64,000 nucleotides of DNA from Anaerolineae bacterium (GCA_022821805.1 JAJECX010000016.1:1-64000), one strand, 5' to 3'. Counted from the stretch's first letter, positions 38,793-47,713 are shown. The notes: generated by a model from the sequence alone, not told the origin. Program-made: numbers and translations.

Positions 38793-39781
38793 TCGCGCCT
38801 CTCAAAGCGGATGCGGGGATCAACCCACATCAGCAGAATGTCGGAAATGAAAGTGCCCAAGACTGTCAAAATGCCCAGGAATAGCACGATCGTCCCCGCC
38901 AGGAACATGTCTTGCGCCACCAGCGCCCGCAATAGCAGGGGACCAATGGTGGGCAAGCCCAATACGAGCGCGACGATGATGCTGCCCGAGATGATGAAGG
39001 GAAATAGATAACCGAGGGTGCTAATGAATGGATTCATGGCGGCGCGAACGGGATATTTCAAGATGAGCCGCAACTCGGACATGCCCTTGGCGCGCGCGGT
39101 GATGACGTATGGTTTACGCAATTCATCCAGCAGATTGGCGCGCATGATGCGAATGAGCTGGGCGGTGCCAGCGGTGCCAAGTATCAGGGCCGGCAGGGGC
39201 AGATGTTTAATGAGGTCCCATAGCTTGCCCAGGCTCCAATCGGCTTGTAGATACTCGGGTGAAAATAGACCGCCGATATTGGCGCCAAAGTAGCGGAAGC
39301 CGACATACATAAGAATCAGGGCGAGCAAAAAGCTGGGCACAGCCAGACCGATGAAGCCGATGAAGGTGAAGATATAATCGGCGATCGAATACTGTCGCAC
39401 GGCGGAGTAGATGCCAATGGGCAGCGCCAGCCCCCAGGTAAAGAGCACAGCCGAAACGGAAACAGCCATCGTCAGCCAAAGCCGGTCGCCGATAATATCC
39501 AGGACGGGCACCCGCCATTCCAGCGAGCGCCCGAAATTGCCGCGCGAGATTTGCTGCATCCACTTCAAATACTGAACGTAGACCGGGCTGTCCAAGCCGT
39601 ATTGCTGGCGCAGGTTCTCGGCGAATTCGGGCGTGACGTCAACGCCGCTGCTGGCCAGCTGGGCGATGTAGGCGGTGACATAATCGCCCGGCGGCAGTTG
39701 GATGATAGCGAAGGACAATACGCTAATCGCCCAGATAGTGAGCAACGCCAAGAGAAAACGGCGAATGGTGTAGGTTAGCAT
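38789..39781 (-). CDS. Opp-type ABC importer permease (OppB-like)
   Basis: A 330-residue permease beginning MLTYTIRRFLLALLTIWAIS with the PPGDYV motif, six membrane helices and the ATPase-contact loop TARAKGMSELRLILKYPVR (about 230-248). It is followed by OppC with a 4-base overlap and lies 261 bases downstream of the binding-protein gene, a gap that holds hairpins. Confidence 0.94.
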   Translation of the reverse strand: MLTYTIRRFLLALLTIWAISVLSFAIIQLPPGDYVTAYIAQLASSGVDVTPEFAENLRQQYGLDSPVYVQYLKWMQQISRGNFGRSLEWRVPVLDIIGDRLWLTMAVSVSAVLFTWGLALPIGIYSAVRQYSIADYIFTFIGFIGLAVPSFLLALILMYVGFRYFGANIGGLFSPEYLQADWSLGKLWDLIKHLPLPALILGTAGTAQLIRIMRANLLDELRKPYVITARAKGMSELRLILKYPVRAAMNPFISTLGYLFPFIISGSIIVALVLGLPTIGPLLLRALVAQDMFLAGTIVLFLGILTVLGTFISDILLMWVDPRIRFERRE

Positions 39782-39827
39782 GGCGACGTCATTCGCCTTT
39801 TCATTTCGATTTCAACCCCTCTCTAAA

Positions 39828-40000
39828 TCTCCCCCCAAAGCATCAGGGGGAGACTTGCGCGCATGGGTGAGTTCGTCACGAAATTGGTAAACACATCATG
39901 GGCGCCCCCTTCCCCAAAGCGTTGTGTCTCATAGGTCGCGTAGGTCGCGTAGACATTGACCGTCGACAACTGACCGCCGACACTGACCTTCGGGAAGGGG
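39828..40000. repeat. Repeat-rich gap between binding protein and OppB genes
   Basis: Two inverted repeats are visible: TCTCCCCC (39828-39835) with GGGGGAGA (39846-39853), and CCCCTTCCC (39906-39914) with GGGAAGGGG (39992-40000). A direct repeat of ggtcgcgta (39934-39951) lies between. This looks like degenerate dispersed-repeat DNA. It may also reduce read-through from the binding-protein gene into the permease genes. Confidence 0.45.
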
Positions 40001-40042
40001 TCGGGTAAAGGGGTTGGCGCAAAGCGGATTGTCAGGTTTCCG

Positions 40043-42040
40043 CTAGCGCTGGATGAAATAGGTCTCCGGCAGCGTACAGCCGGGTGTCATGCAGAGCACG
40101 TTGGAAAGCTGTCTCGCGGGAACATTGCCCATCGCGTTCTTGACGACGCGCGTACCCAGCACGGCTGGCGAACTGCCGACGATGCCCGCCTGCCAGACGT
40201 TCTCGGCAAAGAGCACCCAGAGGCGCTTGCCCGCTTCAATGCGCTCATCTGGCGGCAGCGCTGGTCCGCTCACCCAGATCTCCATCGCCTCTTTAATCTC
40301 GGCGGGCGGCTCGTCGCCAATGGCGCCGCCGCTGCGCATCCAGTCGGTGTAATTCGGGCGCGCCCAGAGCCAGGTATTGTTGAAGTGCAGGAATACATCT
40401 TCGGTGCCGCCGTTATCCCAAAGGCTCAACTGAATCTCGCCGTTGTCAATGCGCGACTGCCACAGGCTGCGCTCCAGCTGCTCGGGGATGACGTGCAAGC
40501 CGATGCCACCGAGCTGGTTGGCGACCATCTCGGCGATCTTGGGATAGGGCACAAAGCTGGCGCCCGGCGTGGTTAGCGTCAGGGTGAGCCGTTCGCCGTT
40601 ATCCGTGCGCAGGCGATAGCCGTCGCCGTCTTTCGCCGATAAGCCAATGTCATCGAGCAGTTGATTGGCGGCGTCGGCGTCGAAGGCGGTATAGAGCGTT
40701 TCATACTCTTCGCCCGGGTAATACGGATTGGCGGCTGTAGGTACCACGGACCGCGCTACGCCCAAGCCCAGCAGGAAGGTCTCATTGACCTGCCCGCCAT
40801 CGACGCCCATCGAAACGGCGCGGCGGAAATCGACATTCTGCAGCCAGCCGGCGATCTCGGCATCGGCGCTGTAGGTCTGGCCGAAGAATAGCAGGACGTT
40901 GGCGCCATAGTCCGAGGGATCCAGACGGATAGAGTAATCGCCGCGCTCCGCGTTTTCGATGTATAGCGGCAGCTTTTGCAGGTCAATATGGCGGCTCTGC
41001 AAATCGTACTCGCCAGCGATGGCGCGCAGATTCAGCACCTCAAGGTCTTCGGCCAAGGTGAGCACGATGGTGTCGATATAGGGCAGTTGGTTGCCTTCGG
41101 TATCCACGTTGAAGTAGTAGGGGTTGCGCTCCAGCACATAGACCGGGTTGTCGGCCGGCGCCAGTTTGACGCGCCAGGGCGCCAAGGTGGGCAGGTCGGG
41201 ATTGCGCGCCCAATCGTTCTTGGACTTGATCAGATCAACCCAATTGGAGAAGCCGCCCTCTTCCAGTATCGCGTTCAATTCGGCTTCGTCAGCGAAGTCG
41301 GGATGGAATTGTTTGATGTAATGGGCGGGCGCATAACCGCCATGGCCGTTCCAACCGCGGCGCGCATGGCTGGCGATATTGCTCGACGGCGTCGCCATTA
41401 CCTTGAGGAATAGCGGATAGGGCGCGCTGAAGTTGTATTGCACGGTGAGATCGTCGATCTTGGTGAGCGTGGCGAACTCGCCATTCACCGAAAGGAAGGT
41501 CGAAGGCGCTGGCAAAAACTCTTCGTTGAGGAAGAGTTCTTCAAACCAGAACACGATGTCGTCGGCGGTAAATGGCGCGCCATCGGACCATTTATGGCCC
41601 TCGCGCAAGCCGAAGGTGAATTGCGTGAAGTCGTCGTTGGCTTCCCAGCTATCAAATACCCAGGGCTTGATTTCGTTCAAGGTGTAATCCATGAACAAGA
41701 GATTGTCGTTGCCGGCGATGCGGCGCGCGTTCCAGACGTCGCCCGGTCCGGTGTAGCCGCGGCGCCACTGACCGCCATACTGGCCGATCTCGTGCGCCGG
41801 CTGAATGACCCCCGGATTGGCTGGCAAACGTTCTTCGACCGGCGGCAAGTCGCCGGCTTCCACCATCGCGCTTAGCATCGGCGACTCGCTGTACATGGAC
41901 GGCATCATCGCCGCATCGGTGATGATCGTCGGACCTTCGAATTCGCCAACCAGAAATGAGCCGGACTCATCCGACTGGGCGAGGGCCAAGCATACGCCCA
42001 GGGCAGCGATCAGTACGATGAGAAGTAACTTCCTTGACAT
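40043..42040 (-). CDS. Extracellular solute-binding protein, family 5 (large form)
   Basis: A 665-residue exported binding protein, longer than peptide-type family members. It has a signal peptide (MSRKLLLIVLIAALGVCLAL) and family 5 blocks (DYTLNEIKPWVFDSWE, GHKWSDGAPFTADDIVFWFE). I start at the ATG at 42040, seven codons inside the longest frame, because AAGGAGG lies 5 bases before it. It feeds the OppBCDF genes downstream. The flanking dehydrogenases, Rieske protein and amidohydrolase make a sugar or aromatic-glycoside ligand as likely as a peptide. Confidence 0.92.
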   Translation of the reverse strand: MSRKLLLIVLIAALGVCLALAQSDESGSFLVGEFEGPTIITDAAMMPSMYSESPMLSAMVEAGDLPPVEERLPANPGVIQPAHEIGQYGGQWRRGYTGPGDVWNARRIAGNDNLLFMDYTLNEIKPWVFDSWEANDDFTQFTFGLREGHKWSDGAPFTADDIVFWFEELFLNEEFLPAPSTFLSVNGEFATLTKIDDLTVQYNFSAPYPLFLKVMATPSSNIASHARRGWNGHGGYAPAHYIKQFHPDFADEAELNAILEEGGFSNWVDLIKSKNDWARNPDLPTLAPWRVKLAPADNPVYVLERNPYYFNVDTEGNQLPYIDTIVLTLAEDLEVLNLRAIAGEYDLQSRHIDLQKLPLYIENAERGDYSIRLDPSDYGANVLLFFGQTYSADAEIAGWLQNVDFRRAVSMGVDGGQVNETFLLGLGVARSVVPTAANPYYPGEEYETLYTAFDADAANQLLDDIGLSAKDGDGYRLRTDNGERLTLTLTTPGASFVPYPKIAEMVANQLGGIGLHVIPEQLERSLWQSRIDNGEIQLSLWDNGGTEDVFLHFNNTWLWARPNYTDWMRSGGAIGDEPPAEIKEAMEIWVSGPALPPDERIEAGKRLWVLFAENVWQAGIVGSSPAVLGTRVVKNAMGNVPARQLSNVLCMTPGCTLPETYFIQR

Positions 42041-42118
42041 TTCGTCCTCCTTCAGAATCAATTCAAGTCAAACCTCTTGCCAATCACAAGCTTACTGCTT
42101 TTCAGTTGGATTCGATAT

Positions 42119-42127
42119 GCCTCCTTT
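42119..42127 (-). promoter_or_regulatory. Orphan Shine-Dalgarno-like element in the binding-protein leader
   Basis: AAAGGAGGC on the minus strand lies about 78 bases upstream of the real start codon, with no ATG or GTG at usable distance. A very similar element (AAAGGAGGT, 18294-18302) sits about 70 bases upstream of the other family 5 binding-protein gene. Function unknown. Confidence 0.25.
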
Positions 42128-42207
42128 CATCGCATTTGCCAAGCTCGCATAGCGTAGTGAATGCAAGCAAGTCACGCAAATTATGGTTGTTAATCTACGT
42201 GATTTGA

Positions 42208-42226
42208 GGGCGGGCCGAGGCTCGCC
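42208..42226. repeat. Intergenic imperfect palindrome, GGGCGGGCC/GGCTCGCC
   Basis: gggcgggcc, gag and gctcgcc form an imperfect stem followed by aatacacg. It sits between the binding-protein gene and the third Gfo/Idh/MocA gene. It resembles the elements at 29616-29631 and 51-71. Confidence 0.3.
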
Positions 42227-42275
42227 AATACACGCATTCGATGCTTCTGGCGGCTCTGTTTCGCGGGGCGGTTTT

Positions 42276-43280
42276 TCAATTGCTTGCTTTCGATTGATAT
42301 GTAGTTACGGCTTTGTCGTAGATTTCGTCGATGACTTGCATCGCGCGATAGCAGTCCCGCAGGGTGGCGATTGGGGACCGTCCGTCGCGAAGCCGCGCCA
42401 AGGTATCGGGACCGAACTGATCATAACGCGCGCCCTGATCGGGACAGGAGCGCGCCTGCGCGGTGTCATCGTCAAGGATCGCCACTTCAAGCGTGTCGTT
42501 CCGATCAATCATGTAGCAGTTGGCAGCCGACAGCCGGATTTCGAAGTCGCCGCCCGGCTGCATTGAAGCATAAGAATACCCCGCCTCTATTGTGCCGATT
42601 ACGCCGCTTTCCGAACGCAAGAGCGCGGCGCAGACCTCTTCAATCGCCGCGCCATGCACGCGATGGCTGGTCGCGGCGCCAAGGACTTCGACGGTTTCGC
42701 CCCCGGTGAAGCGCAAGAAGCCATCGATCGTGTGAATACCGACGTTGCGCAAGCAGCCGCCGCCGGAAACTGCCGGATCGAGCATCCACCCCACCCCATC
42801 CGATACGTAACGTTCGGGCGGACCGTTGATAACGCGAAAATGATAATGGGAGCGCGATCCGACGCGGCCCGCGCTTTCCAATTCGTCGAGCTGGCGCCAA
42901 ATGCTGCTGTAGCGATTGATGAGGGGCACGGCGACAAAGGCATTCCGCTCTTCCGCAATATCAACCAGCGGCGCCAGGTCGCTCGCCGATATGCCGATGG
43001 GCTTCTCCATGGCGAAGGGAATGCCCGTTCCCAGCATATAGCGGCAAATGTCAGGCATATCGACATGCTTGCCCATAGCGACGACGAAATCGGGCTCGGT
43101 CCGTTCGAGCATGTCTTGATAACGCTCAAAGGGTTTGCCGCCCGACTGCCGCGCGAACGCCGCCGCCAAGCCCGGCTGATGATCGGCGACGGCGACAATC
43201 TCCACATCGTCCGCCAGCCGGAAGGAACGCAAGTGCATTGCGGCATGCCAGTGTCCCACCTCAATCATGGCGATACGCAT
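42276..43280 (-). CDS. Gfo/Idh/MocA family oxidoreductase (copy 3, atypical N-terminus)
   Basis: A 334-residue member with FAMEKPIGIS at the family's Glu-Lys-Pro position. The nucleotide-binding loop is unusual: AMIEVGHWHAAMH replaces the normal G-x-G-x-x-G, so cofactor binding may differ. AGGAG lies 8 bases before the ATG. It is downstream of the Rieske protein on the same strand, 15 bases away, and upstream of the binding-protein gene by 235 bases. Confidence 0.87.
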   Translation of the reverse strand: MRIAMIEVGHWHAAMHLRSFRLADDVEIVAVADHQPGLAAAFARQSGGKPFERYQDMLERTEPDFVVAMGKHVDMPDICRYMLGTGIPFAMEKPIGISASDLAPLVDIAEERNAFVAVPLINRYSSIWRQLDELESAGRVGSRSHYHFRVINGPPERYVSDGVGWMLDPAVSGGGCLRNVGIHTIDGFLRFTGGETVEVLGAATSHRVHGAAIEEVCAALLRSESGVIGTIEAGYSYASMQPGGDFEIRLSAANCYMIDRNDTLEVAILDDDTAQARSCPDQGARYDQFGPDTLARLRDGRSPIATLRDCYRAMQVIDEIYDKAVTTYQSKASN

Positions 43281-43295
43281 ATTTCGCTCTCCTGC

Positions 43296-43703
43296 TTAGT
43301 ACTCCAGGATGACGAGATCGTTCTCGACGTCCACCGGGTAGGTTTCCACACCTTCAATCAAGCGCGCGACCGATGCTTTTTCGACCTGTACATCGTAGGT
43401 TTTCACCCGCGCATTCGACTGAAATATGGTAGAGCCGTTAGCTATATCGAATTCCCAGCCATGCCAGGGGCAGCGCAGAATCTCGCCCTCGCGCGTCCAC
43501 TCGATCTCGCCCGGCTCATCGGAGATCGCCAAACCGGTGAGCTCGCCTAAACAGAGTGGCGCGCTTTGGTGCGGGCAGAGATTGCGCAGGGCGTAGTATT
43601 TCCCCTTCACGTTGAAGACGCCGATTTCGCGCCCGTTCACGCGGACGATGCGGCGGCTGCTGGGCGGAAGTTCTGAAACATTGCCTACGACTAATTTTCC
43701 CAT
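43296..43703 (-). CDS. Rieske [2Fe-2S] ferredoxin
   Basis: A 135-residue electron-transfer protein with both Rieske ligand pairs: C43-P-H45 and C78-P-W-H81. The size and the lack of a catalytic iron domain fit a ferredoxin component of a dioxygenase-like system rather than an oxygenase alpha subunit. Its ATG directly follows the TGA of the amidohydrolase gene, so the two are translationally coupled. No oxygenase or reductase partner is encoded nearby. Confidence 0.92.
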   Translation of the reverse strand: MGKLVVGNVSELPPSSRRIVRVNGREIGVFNVKGKYYALRNLCPHQSAPLCLGELTGLAISDEPGEIEWTREGEILRCPWHGWEFDIANGSTIFQSNARVKTYDVQVEKASVARLIEGVETYPVDVENDLVILEY

Positions 43704-44876
43704 TCAGTTGCCCGTCCCCATGATTTTTTGTTTTTCGGCGGCCGACGGCGTCGAATCCAAACTGTCGGCTCGTCGAGTTGCCGGCAAATTATACAATTCG
43801 CGCGCATTCTCGCAGAAAATTCGCCGCTTCAATTCTTTCGGCATACGCGGGAAAGCGCGCTTCGGGTCGTCAAAGTCCCAATGCGGATAATCGGAAGCGA
43901 ACATCAGCACATGCTCGGCCTCCATCATCTCAAAGATCTGCAGCAGGTGGCGGGGATTTTCCGGTTCTTCGATCGGCTGCGTGGAAAAGCGAATGTGATC
44001 GCGCAAGTATTCGCTGGGGCGGCGTTTCAGCCAGGGCGCTTCGGCGCGCGCGCCCCGCCAATCTTTGTCCATCCGCCACATGATCGGCGCTAGCCAGGCG
44101 CTGCCCCCTTCTACGAAAACGAATTTGAAATCCGGATATTTCTCGAAGACGCCCTCGGCGATCAGGCTGACCAGGTGCGTCATGTAAATGGTCGGATACA
44201 GCGTGTGAAACTCGAGGAAATACGTGGGATAGCCCAGCGGCGAGGGCGGCGTCGGACCGACCGGACTCTCGACATGCAGCGCGGCTGGCAGATTATGGCG
44301 AGCCGCTGCCTCCCATATCGGATGGTATTGGCGCTTGCCGTAGGCAGCCTGCGCGCTGGAACCCACGAGGATCTGCACCAGATGCGGATGACCGGCCAGA
44401 CGCTCGATCTCGCGCGCCGCCCGTTCGGGATGCTGGGGCGCGATCACGATAGAGCTTTTGAAGCGACCATGCCAGTTGTATTCGCCCAGCCAGGTTTCGA
44501 TTTGCCAGTCGTTCCAGGCTTGGGCGACCTCGGCGGCGAAGACCGGATCGGGAATGATACTGATGCTGGAAGAAGGAATCAGAACGACGTAATCAGCGCC
44601 AATGCCTTGCAGCACCTGTGTCTCCAACAGTTTGGGATCGGAGCCGGCCGGGCTGCCATCCTCGGGAAAGGCATCCAGCCGCCGACCGTCGCCCGGTGGC
44701 AAGAATATCTGGCGGCGGGAGGGTATCGTCCGGCTGCGCCAGGGCTCCCGCATGTATTGGCGCAGCTCATCCGGATGCGTCAGGTAGGGGTGAACATCGC
44801 AGTCGATCAAATCGACGGAGACTTCACGCGGGACGCCGTAAGTGGTCGCTTCTTCCATTTGCCTCGCGCGCTCCAT
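43704..44876 (-). CDS. Amidohydrolase family protein (amidohydrolase 2 / ACMSD-like)
   Basis: A 390-residue TIM-barrel hydrolase or decarboxylase. The metal-binding D-x-H is in IDCDVHPYL (about 24-32 from this start), with later LHVES (about 195) and ASDYPHWDFDDP (about 350). The family includes decarboxylases of aromatic ring-cleavage products and uronate-type enzymes. I take the ATG at 44876 with GGAG 10 bases upstream rather than the TTG at 44885. It heads the run amidohydrolase, Rieske, Gfo, Opp importer. Confidence 0.88.
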   Translation of the reverse strand: MERARQMEEATTYGVPREVSVDLIDCDVHPYLTHPDELRQYMREPWRSRTIPSRRQIFLPPGDGRRLDAFPEDGSPAGSDPKLLETQVLQGIGADYVVLIPSSSISIIPDPVFAAEVAQAWNDWQIETWLGEYNWHGRFKSSIVIAPQHPERAAREIERLAGHPHLVQILVGSSAQAAYGKRQYHPIWEAAARHNLPAALHVESPVGPTPPSPLGYPTYFLEFHTLYPTIYMTHLVSLIAEGVFEKYPDFKFVFVEGGSAWLAPIMWRMDKDWRGARAEAPWLKRRPSEYLRDHIRFSTQPIEEPENPRHLLQIFEMMEAEHVLMFASDYPHWDFDDPKRAFPRMPKELKRRIFCENARELYNLPATRRADSLDSTPSAAEKQKIMGTGN

Positions 44877-45129
44877 AAATGTCAAACTCCGGACAATTCC
44901 AAGTTGCCCACAATCGTAACGTATTTTCTCGCTGCGGTCGAAAGTTCGGCCCTGTTAGTTTCGGCATACACCAATCGATTAGTGGCGCGCGAGAGTATGC
45001 TCGACGCGTTCGCGCCTGCCGAAGATTACTCGACTAACGCAAAACGATGTATCCTATAGCCTAAGCTTGTACGCCACTTTTGGTCACGAAATGGCGCGCG
45101 TCGAGATCTATTGCGGGAGGCTTGAGTTG

Positions 45130-45954
45130 ATGAAGATTGTCGGTCATACGATGGGTACGCCTGAATCAACTGTGCTGGAGGCGATTGACCTATTCGCCGG
45201 CCTCGGTTTGGACGGCATTGAGATCATCTGCGCAGATGATTACAGTTGCGGCATCAACCTCGCTACCTCATCGTCCGAGCTAAACCGCATCCGGCAGCGC
45301 GCTACAGACGCCGGGCTGGTCGTCGCCGGTCTAGTGCCCTATGCCAAGGACATGAATCATCCCGACGCAGGCGCGCGCGAGCAAGCGGTCGCCGAGCTTA
45401 AAGGCGCGGTTGATATCGCCGTCGCGCTAGAATGCCGCGCCATCCGCGTATTCGGCGGGCATGAAGTTCCGCCGTCAGAACAAGGCGGCGCCATGGGCTG
45501 GCTGACTGAATCGCTGCGCGAAGTTGGCGTATACGCTCAGGCGGCTGACGTGCGACTGAACATCGAGAACCACATGGACACGATGGCGACATCGGCGGAA
45601 ATGACCATGGCGATCGTTCGCGCGGTTGATTTGCCCAACGTGGGTGTGCTCTATGACCAAGCGAATCTCGCGTTCATGAACAGCGAAGTGTTTGAGATGG
45701 CAATCGCCTTGCAAGGTCCGCGCATCCAGCACATTCATGTCAAGGACTTTTATTGGCGCGGCACCGAGCGCATCGCAGCCGTGCTCGGCCAGGGCATCAT
45801 TCCTTGGGAGATGATCGTTGCTTCATTGAACGACCTGGGCTATGACGGATTCTACTCATTGGAATATGAGCGGCGCTGGTTCCCCGACCAGCTTCCGCCG
45901 CCCGCCGTCGGCATGCAACAGTGCCTGGATTTTTTGCGCGGGACCTCTCCGTAG
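45130..45954 (+). CDS. Sugar phosphate isomerase/epimerase family protein (xylose isomerase-like TIM barrel)
   Basis: A 274-residue TIM barrel of the AP-endonuclease-2/xylose-isomerase-like superfamily. Expected metal ligands are visible: Glu in NIENH, Asp in YDQAN, His in IHVKD and Glu in SLEYERRW. I start at the ATG of MKIVGHTMG (45130), preceded by GGGAGG, rather than at an ATG-like start 63 bases upstream. Members isomerise or epimerise keto-sugars. It is convergent with an epimerase gene and divergent from the amidohydrolase. Confidence 0.87.
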   Translation: MKIVGHTMGTPESTVLEAIDLFAGLGLDGIEIICADDYSCGINLATSSSELNRIRQRATDAGLVVAGLVPYAKDMNHPDAGAREQAVAELKGAVDIAVALECRAIRVFGGHEVPPSEQGGAMGWLTESLREVGVYAQAADVRLNIENHMDTMATSAEMTMAIVRAVDLPNVGVLYDQANLAFMNSEVFEMAIALQGPRIQHIHVKDFYWRGTERIAAVLGQGIIPWEMIVASLNDLGYDGFYSLEYERRWFPDQLPPPAVGMQQCLDFLRGTSP

Positions 45955-45976
45955 ACGCTGTGTTTGAGGATTTCTA

Positions 45977-46999
45977 CTAGTTCGGAACCTGGTCGATGGG
46001 CTCGCCGCGCTGAAAGGCGAGCGCCGTCTTCACCATTTTGTCAAAAGTGTACTGCGGCTTGTAGCCCAGCAGCGCGCGCGCCTTTTCGGTTGATGCGTCC
46101 GCGCCGCGCCAGAAGGGCATCGTCACATCGCGATAGGGTCGGCCGGTCGCATCAGCCAGCAAGCGAGCCGCCTCGGGGTAAGTTATCGGCGGCGCCCCGG
46201 TCATGTTGAAGGCTTCGCCGACCGCACTGTCGCTTTCCAGCGCCAGGATCGTGCCGGCGACAACATCGCGCACATCGGTGACAACCAGCCGCCAGGGCAA
46301 ACCATCCGCGTCGGTCACCGCGCAGACGGCATCCGGCGTCCGCAGCAGGTCGCTCATGATCGCCTTGGTTTGGTCAATATGTTCAGCGCCGAACCAGGGA
46401 ATGCGATTATTGGACAGGGTCATTTCAATGAAAAAGTTGAGCCAGGCGGGGTGGAGCATGCCAAGCACTTCGTTAGCCGCTTTGATCGAACAATACCGCA
46501 ATGCCGTCACTGGCAATCCGTATTCGCGCATGTATGCGAAGCAGATTTCCTCGGAGAGCAGCTTGGTCAAGGCATAGACATCGATCGGTTTCTGCGGCGT
46601 ATTTTCGTCGAATGTGACCGGCGTGGTGACGAAGGGATTGTAAGCTTGGTAGGTGCTGGCCAGCACAAATCGCTGTAGCGGCACGGGAGAGGCCAGCGCG
46701 CCCTCGAGCAAACTCATGGTGGCGCGCGTGTTGACATCGAGCATGCGCTCCGACGGAGAATCCCCCTGCGGTATCTGCGCCGCCAGATGCACGATGACGT
46801 CGACGCCGCTTGCCGCCGCGCGCGCCTCATCGGCGTCCGCGATATCGGCTTCGATTATATCTACGCCCAACTTTGCCGCCTTGGACGCTTGCGGGTCATC
46901 CGGCATGACCAGCCCGCGGATGTCATAGCCTCGTTGCTTCATCAGCTGGGCGAGGTTGGCGCCGACCCGCCCGCTGATGCCGGTAATCAGTGCTTTCAT
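45977..46999 (-). CDS. NAD-dependent epimerase/dehydratase
   Basis: A 340-residue extended SDR with ITGISGRVGANLAQLM (5-20), catalytic YALTK (about 146-150) and a substrate-binding C-terminus. It probably acts on a nucleotide sugar or a free sugar derivative; the substrate is not readable. GGGAG lies 7 bases before the ATG. It is convergent with the isomerase-like gene, 22 bases away, and divergent from cassette A. Confidence 0.9.
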   Translation of the reverse strand: MKALITGISGRVGANLAQLMKQRGYDIRGLVMPDDPQASKAAKLGVDIIEADIADADEARAAASGVDVIVHLAAQIPQGDSPSERMLDVNTRATMSLLEGALASPVPLQRFVLASTYQAYNPFVTTPVTFDENTPQKPIDVYALTKLLSEEICFAYMREYGLPVTALRYCSIKAANEVLGMLHPAWLNFFIEMTLSNNRIPWFGAEHIDQTKAIMSDLLRTPDAVCAVTDADGLPWRLVVTDVRDVVAGTILALESDSAVGEAFNMTGAPPITYPEAARLLADATGRPYRDVTMPFWRGADASTEKARALLGYKPQYTFDKMVKTALAFQRGEPIDQVPN

Positions 47000-47099
47000 G
47001 CCGTGGCTCCCGTAATTTCTCAGCGCTGATGGTAACTTGTATCTATATCATCTATACTATAGTAGGTTTGTGTGCCGCCTGCGGAGGATTCACAGACGG

Positions 47100-47513
47100 A
47101 TGCGACACGACTGGACGTTGCTCTGCGCTGGATTGACGGCATCGCCATCCGGTAGCATTGAATTGAGGAATGTAGTAACAGAGGCTGAGGCGCCCGACGG
47201 TTTGCGCCGGTCGCCCATCGACACCGTGCTTCGGATTGAAAGTCCGCTATGGTTGGTTTCACAGTGGTCGGCGGAGTTCGAGACCGACAGGCGAGTTTTT
47301 TCGGGCCGATTGCAATTGATGGCGCCAGGTGGAGAACAAGTGTTGAGTCAGCGAATGGAGCAGTTTGATTTTCGACATACAGTAGTTTTCCGATATATTC
47401 ACAGGATTCCGGATATGAGATATGTAGGCTTAGGTACCTACGAATTTCACGTGTTCGTGGCCGACGTCGCCGAACAAGGTGAGTGGGGACGGGCCTGTCT
47501 CAGGGTCTACTGA
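47100..47513 (+). CDS. Cassette A large protein (DUF6941-like), unknown function
   Basis: A 137-residue soluble protein, the first gene of one of three related two-gene cassettes. It aligns without gaps to the cassette B protein (49782-50219): MRHDWTLLC (1-9), WLVSQWSAEFETDRR (51-65), LQLMAPGGE (71-79), FDFR (89-92), GTYEFHV (112-118) and EWGRA (128-132). The pattern of short beta strands ending in YEFHV resembles DUF6941-type beta-sandwich proteins, a tentative recollection. I start at MRHDW because the paralog starts there, although an open frame extends 63 bases further. No signal peptide. The small gene follows 23 bases later. Confidence 0.78.
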   Translation: MRHDWTLLCAGLTASPSGSIELRNVVTEAEAPDGLRRSPIDTVLRIESPLWLVSQWSAEFETDRRVFSGRLQLMAPGGEQVLSQRMEQFDFRHTVVFRYIHRIPDMRYVGLGTYEFHVFVADVAEQGEWGRACLRVY

Positions 47514-47536
47514 AATATCTGAAGGAGTCATTCGAC

Positions 47537-47713
47537 ATGAAAGAGCCAGCGCTTAAGCTAAAATTTGATGCAACGAATCATATCAGCGAGCATCCGCCGA
47601 TGAAGGCGCCCGATCCCAACGACAAAGACGCGCCCAAGTGGAAGCGGCTTGCGCCCAGGCGGCCCAAACAGCAGCCGGAAGATCCGCCGAACAAGAACGA
47701 CGCAGACGAATAG
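47537..47713 (+). CDS. Cassette A small protein, charged and proline-rich
   Basis: A 58-residue protein with a strong GAAGGAG ribosome-binding site 9 bases before the ATG. An N-terminal part of about 20 residues precedes a disordered-looking tail rich in Pro, Lys, Arg, Asp. The tail motif KRLAPR (36-41) matches KRRAPR (37-42) in the cassette B small protein, and both end in acidic residues. This conserved tail after the same large protein argues that it is a real gene. It ends 50 bases from the convergent ABC exporter gene. Function unknown. Confidence 0.7.
   Translation: MKEPALKLKFDATNHISEHPPMKAPDPNDKDAPKWKRLAPRRPKQQPEDPPNKNDADE

Noticed and set aside
39934..39951. Two copies of ggtcgcgta as a possible CRISPR or iteron array
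   Set aside because: Only two adjacent copies without spacers; short tandem repeat only.
47037..47099. Upstream extension of the cassette A large protein by 21 residues
   Set aside because: The paralog at 50219 starts at MRHDW, and the extension (Arg- and Tyr-rich) is not shared.
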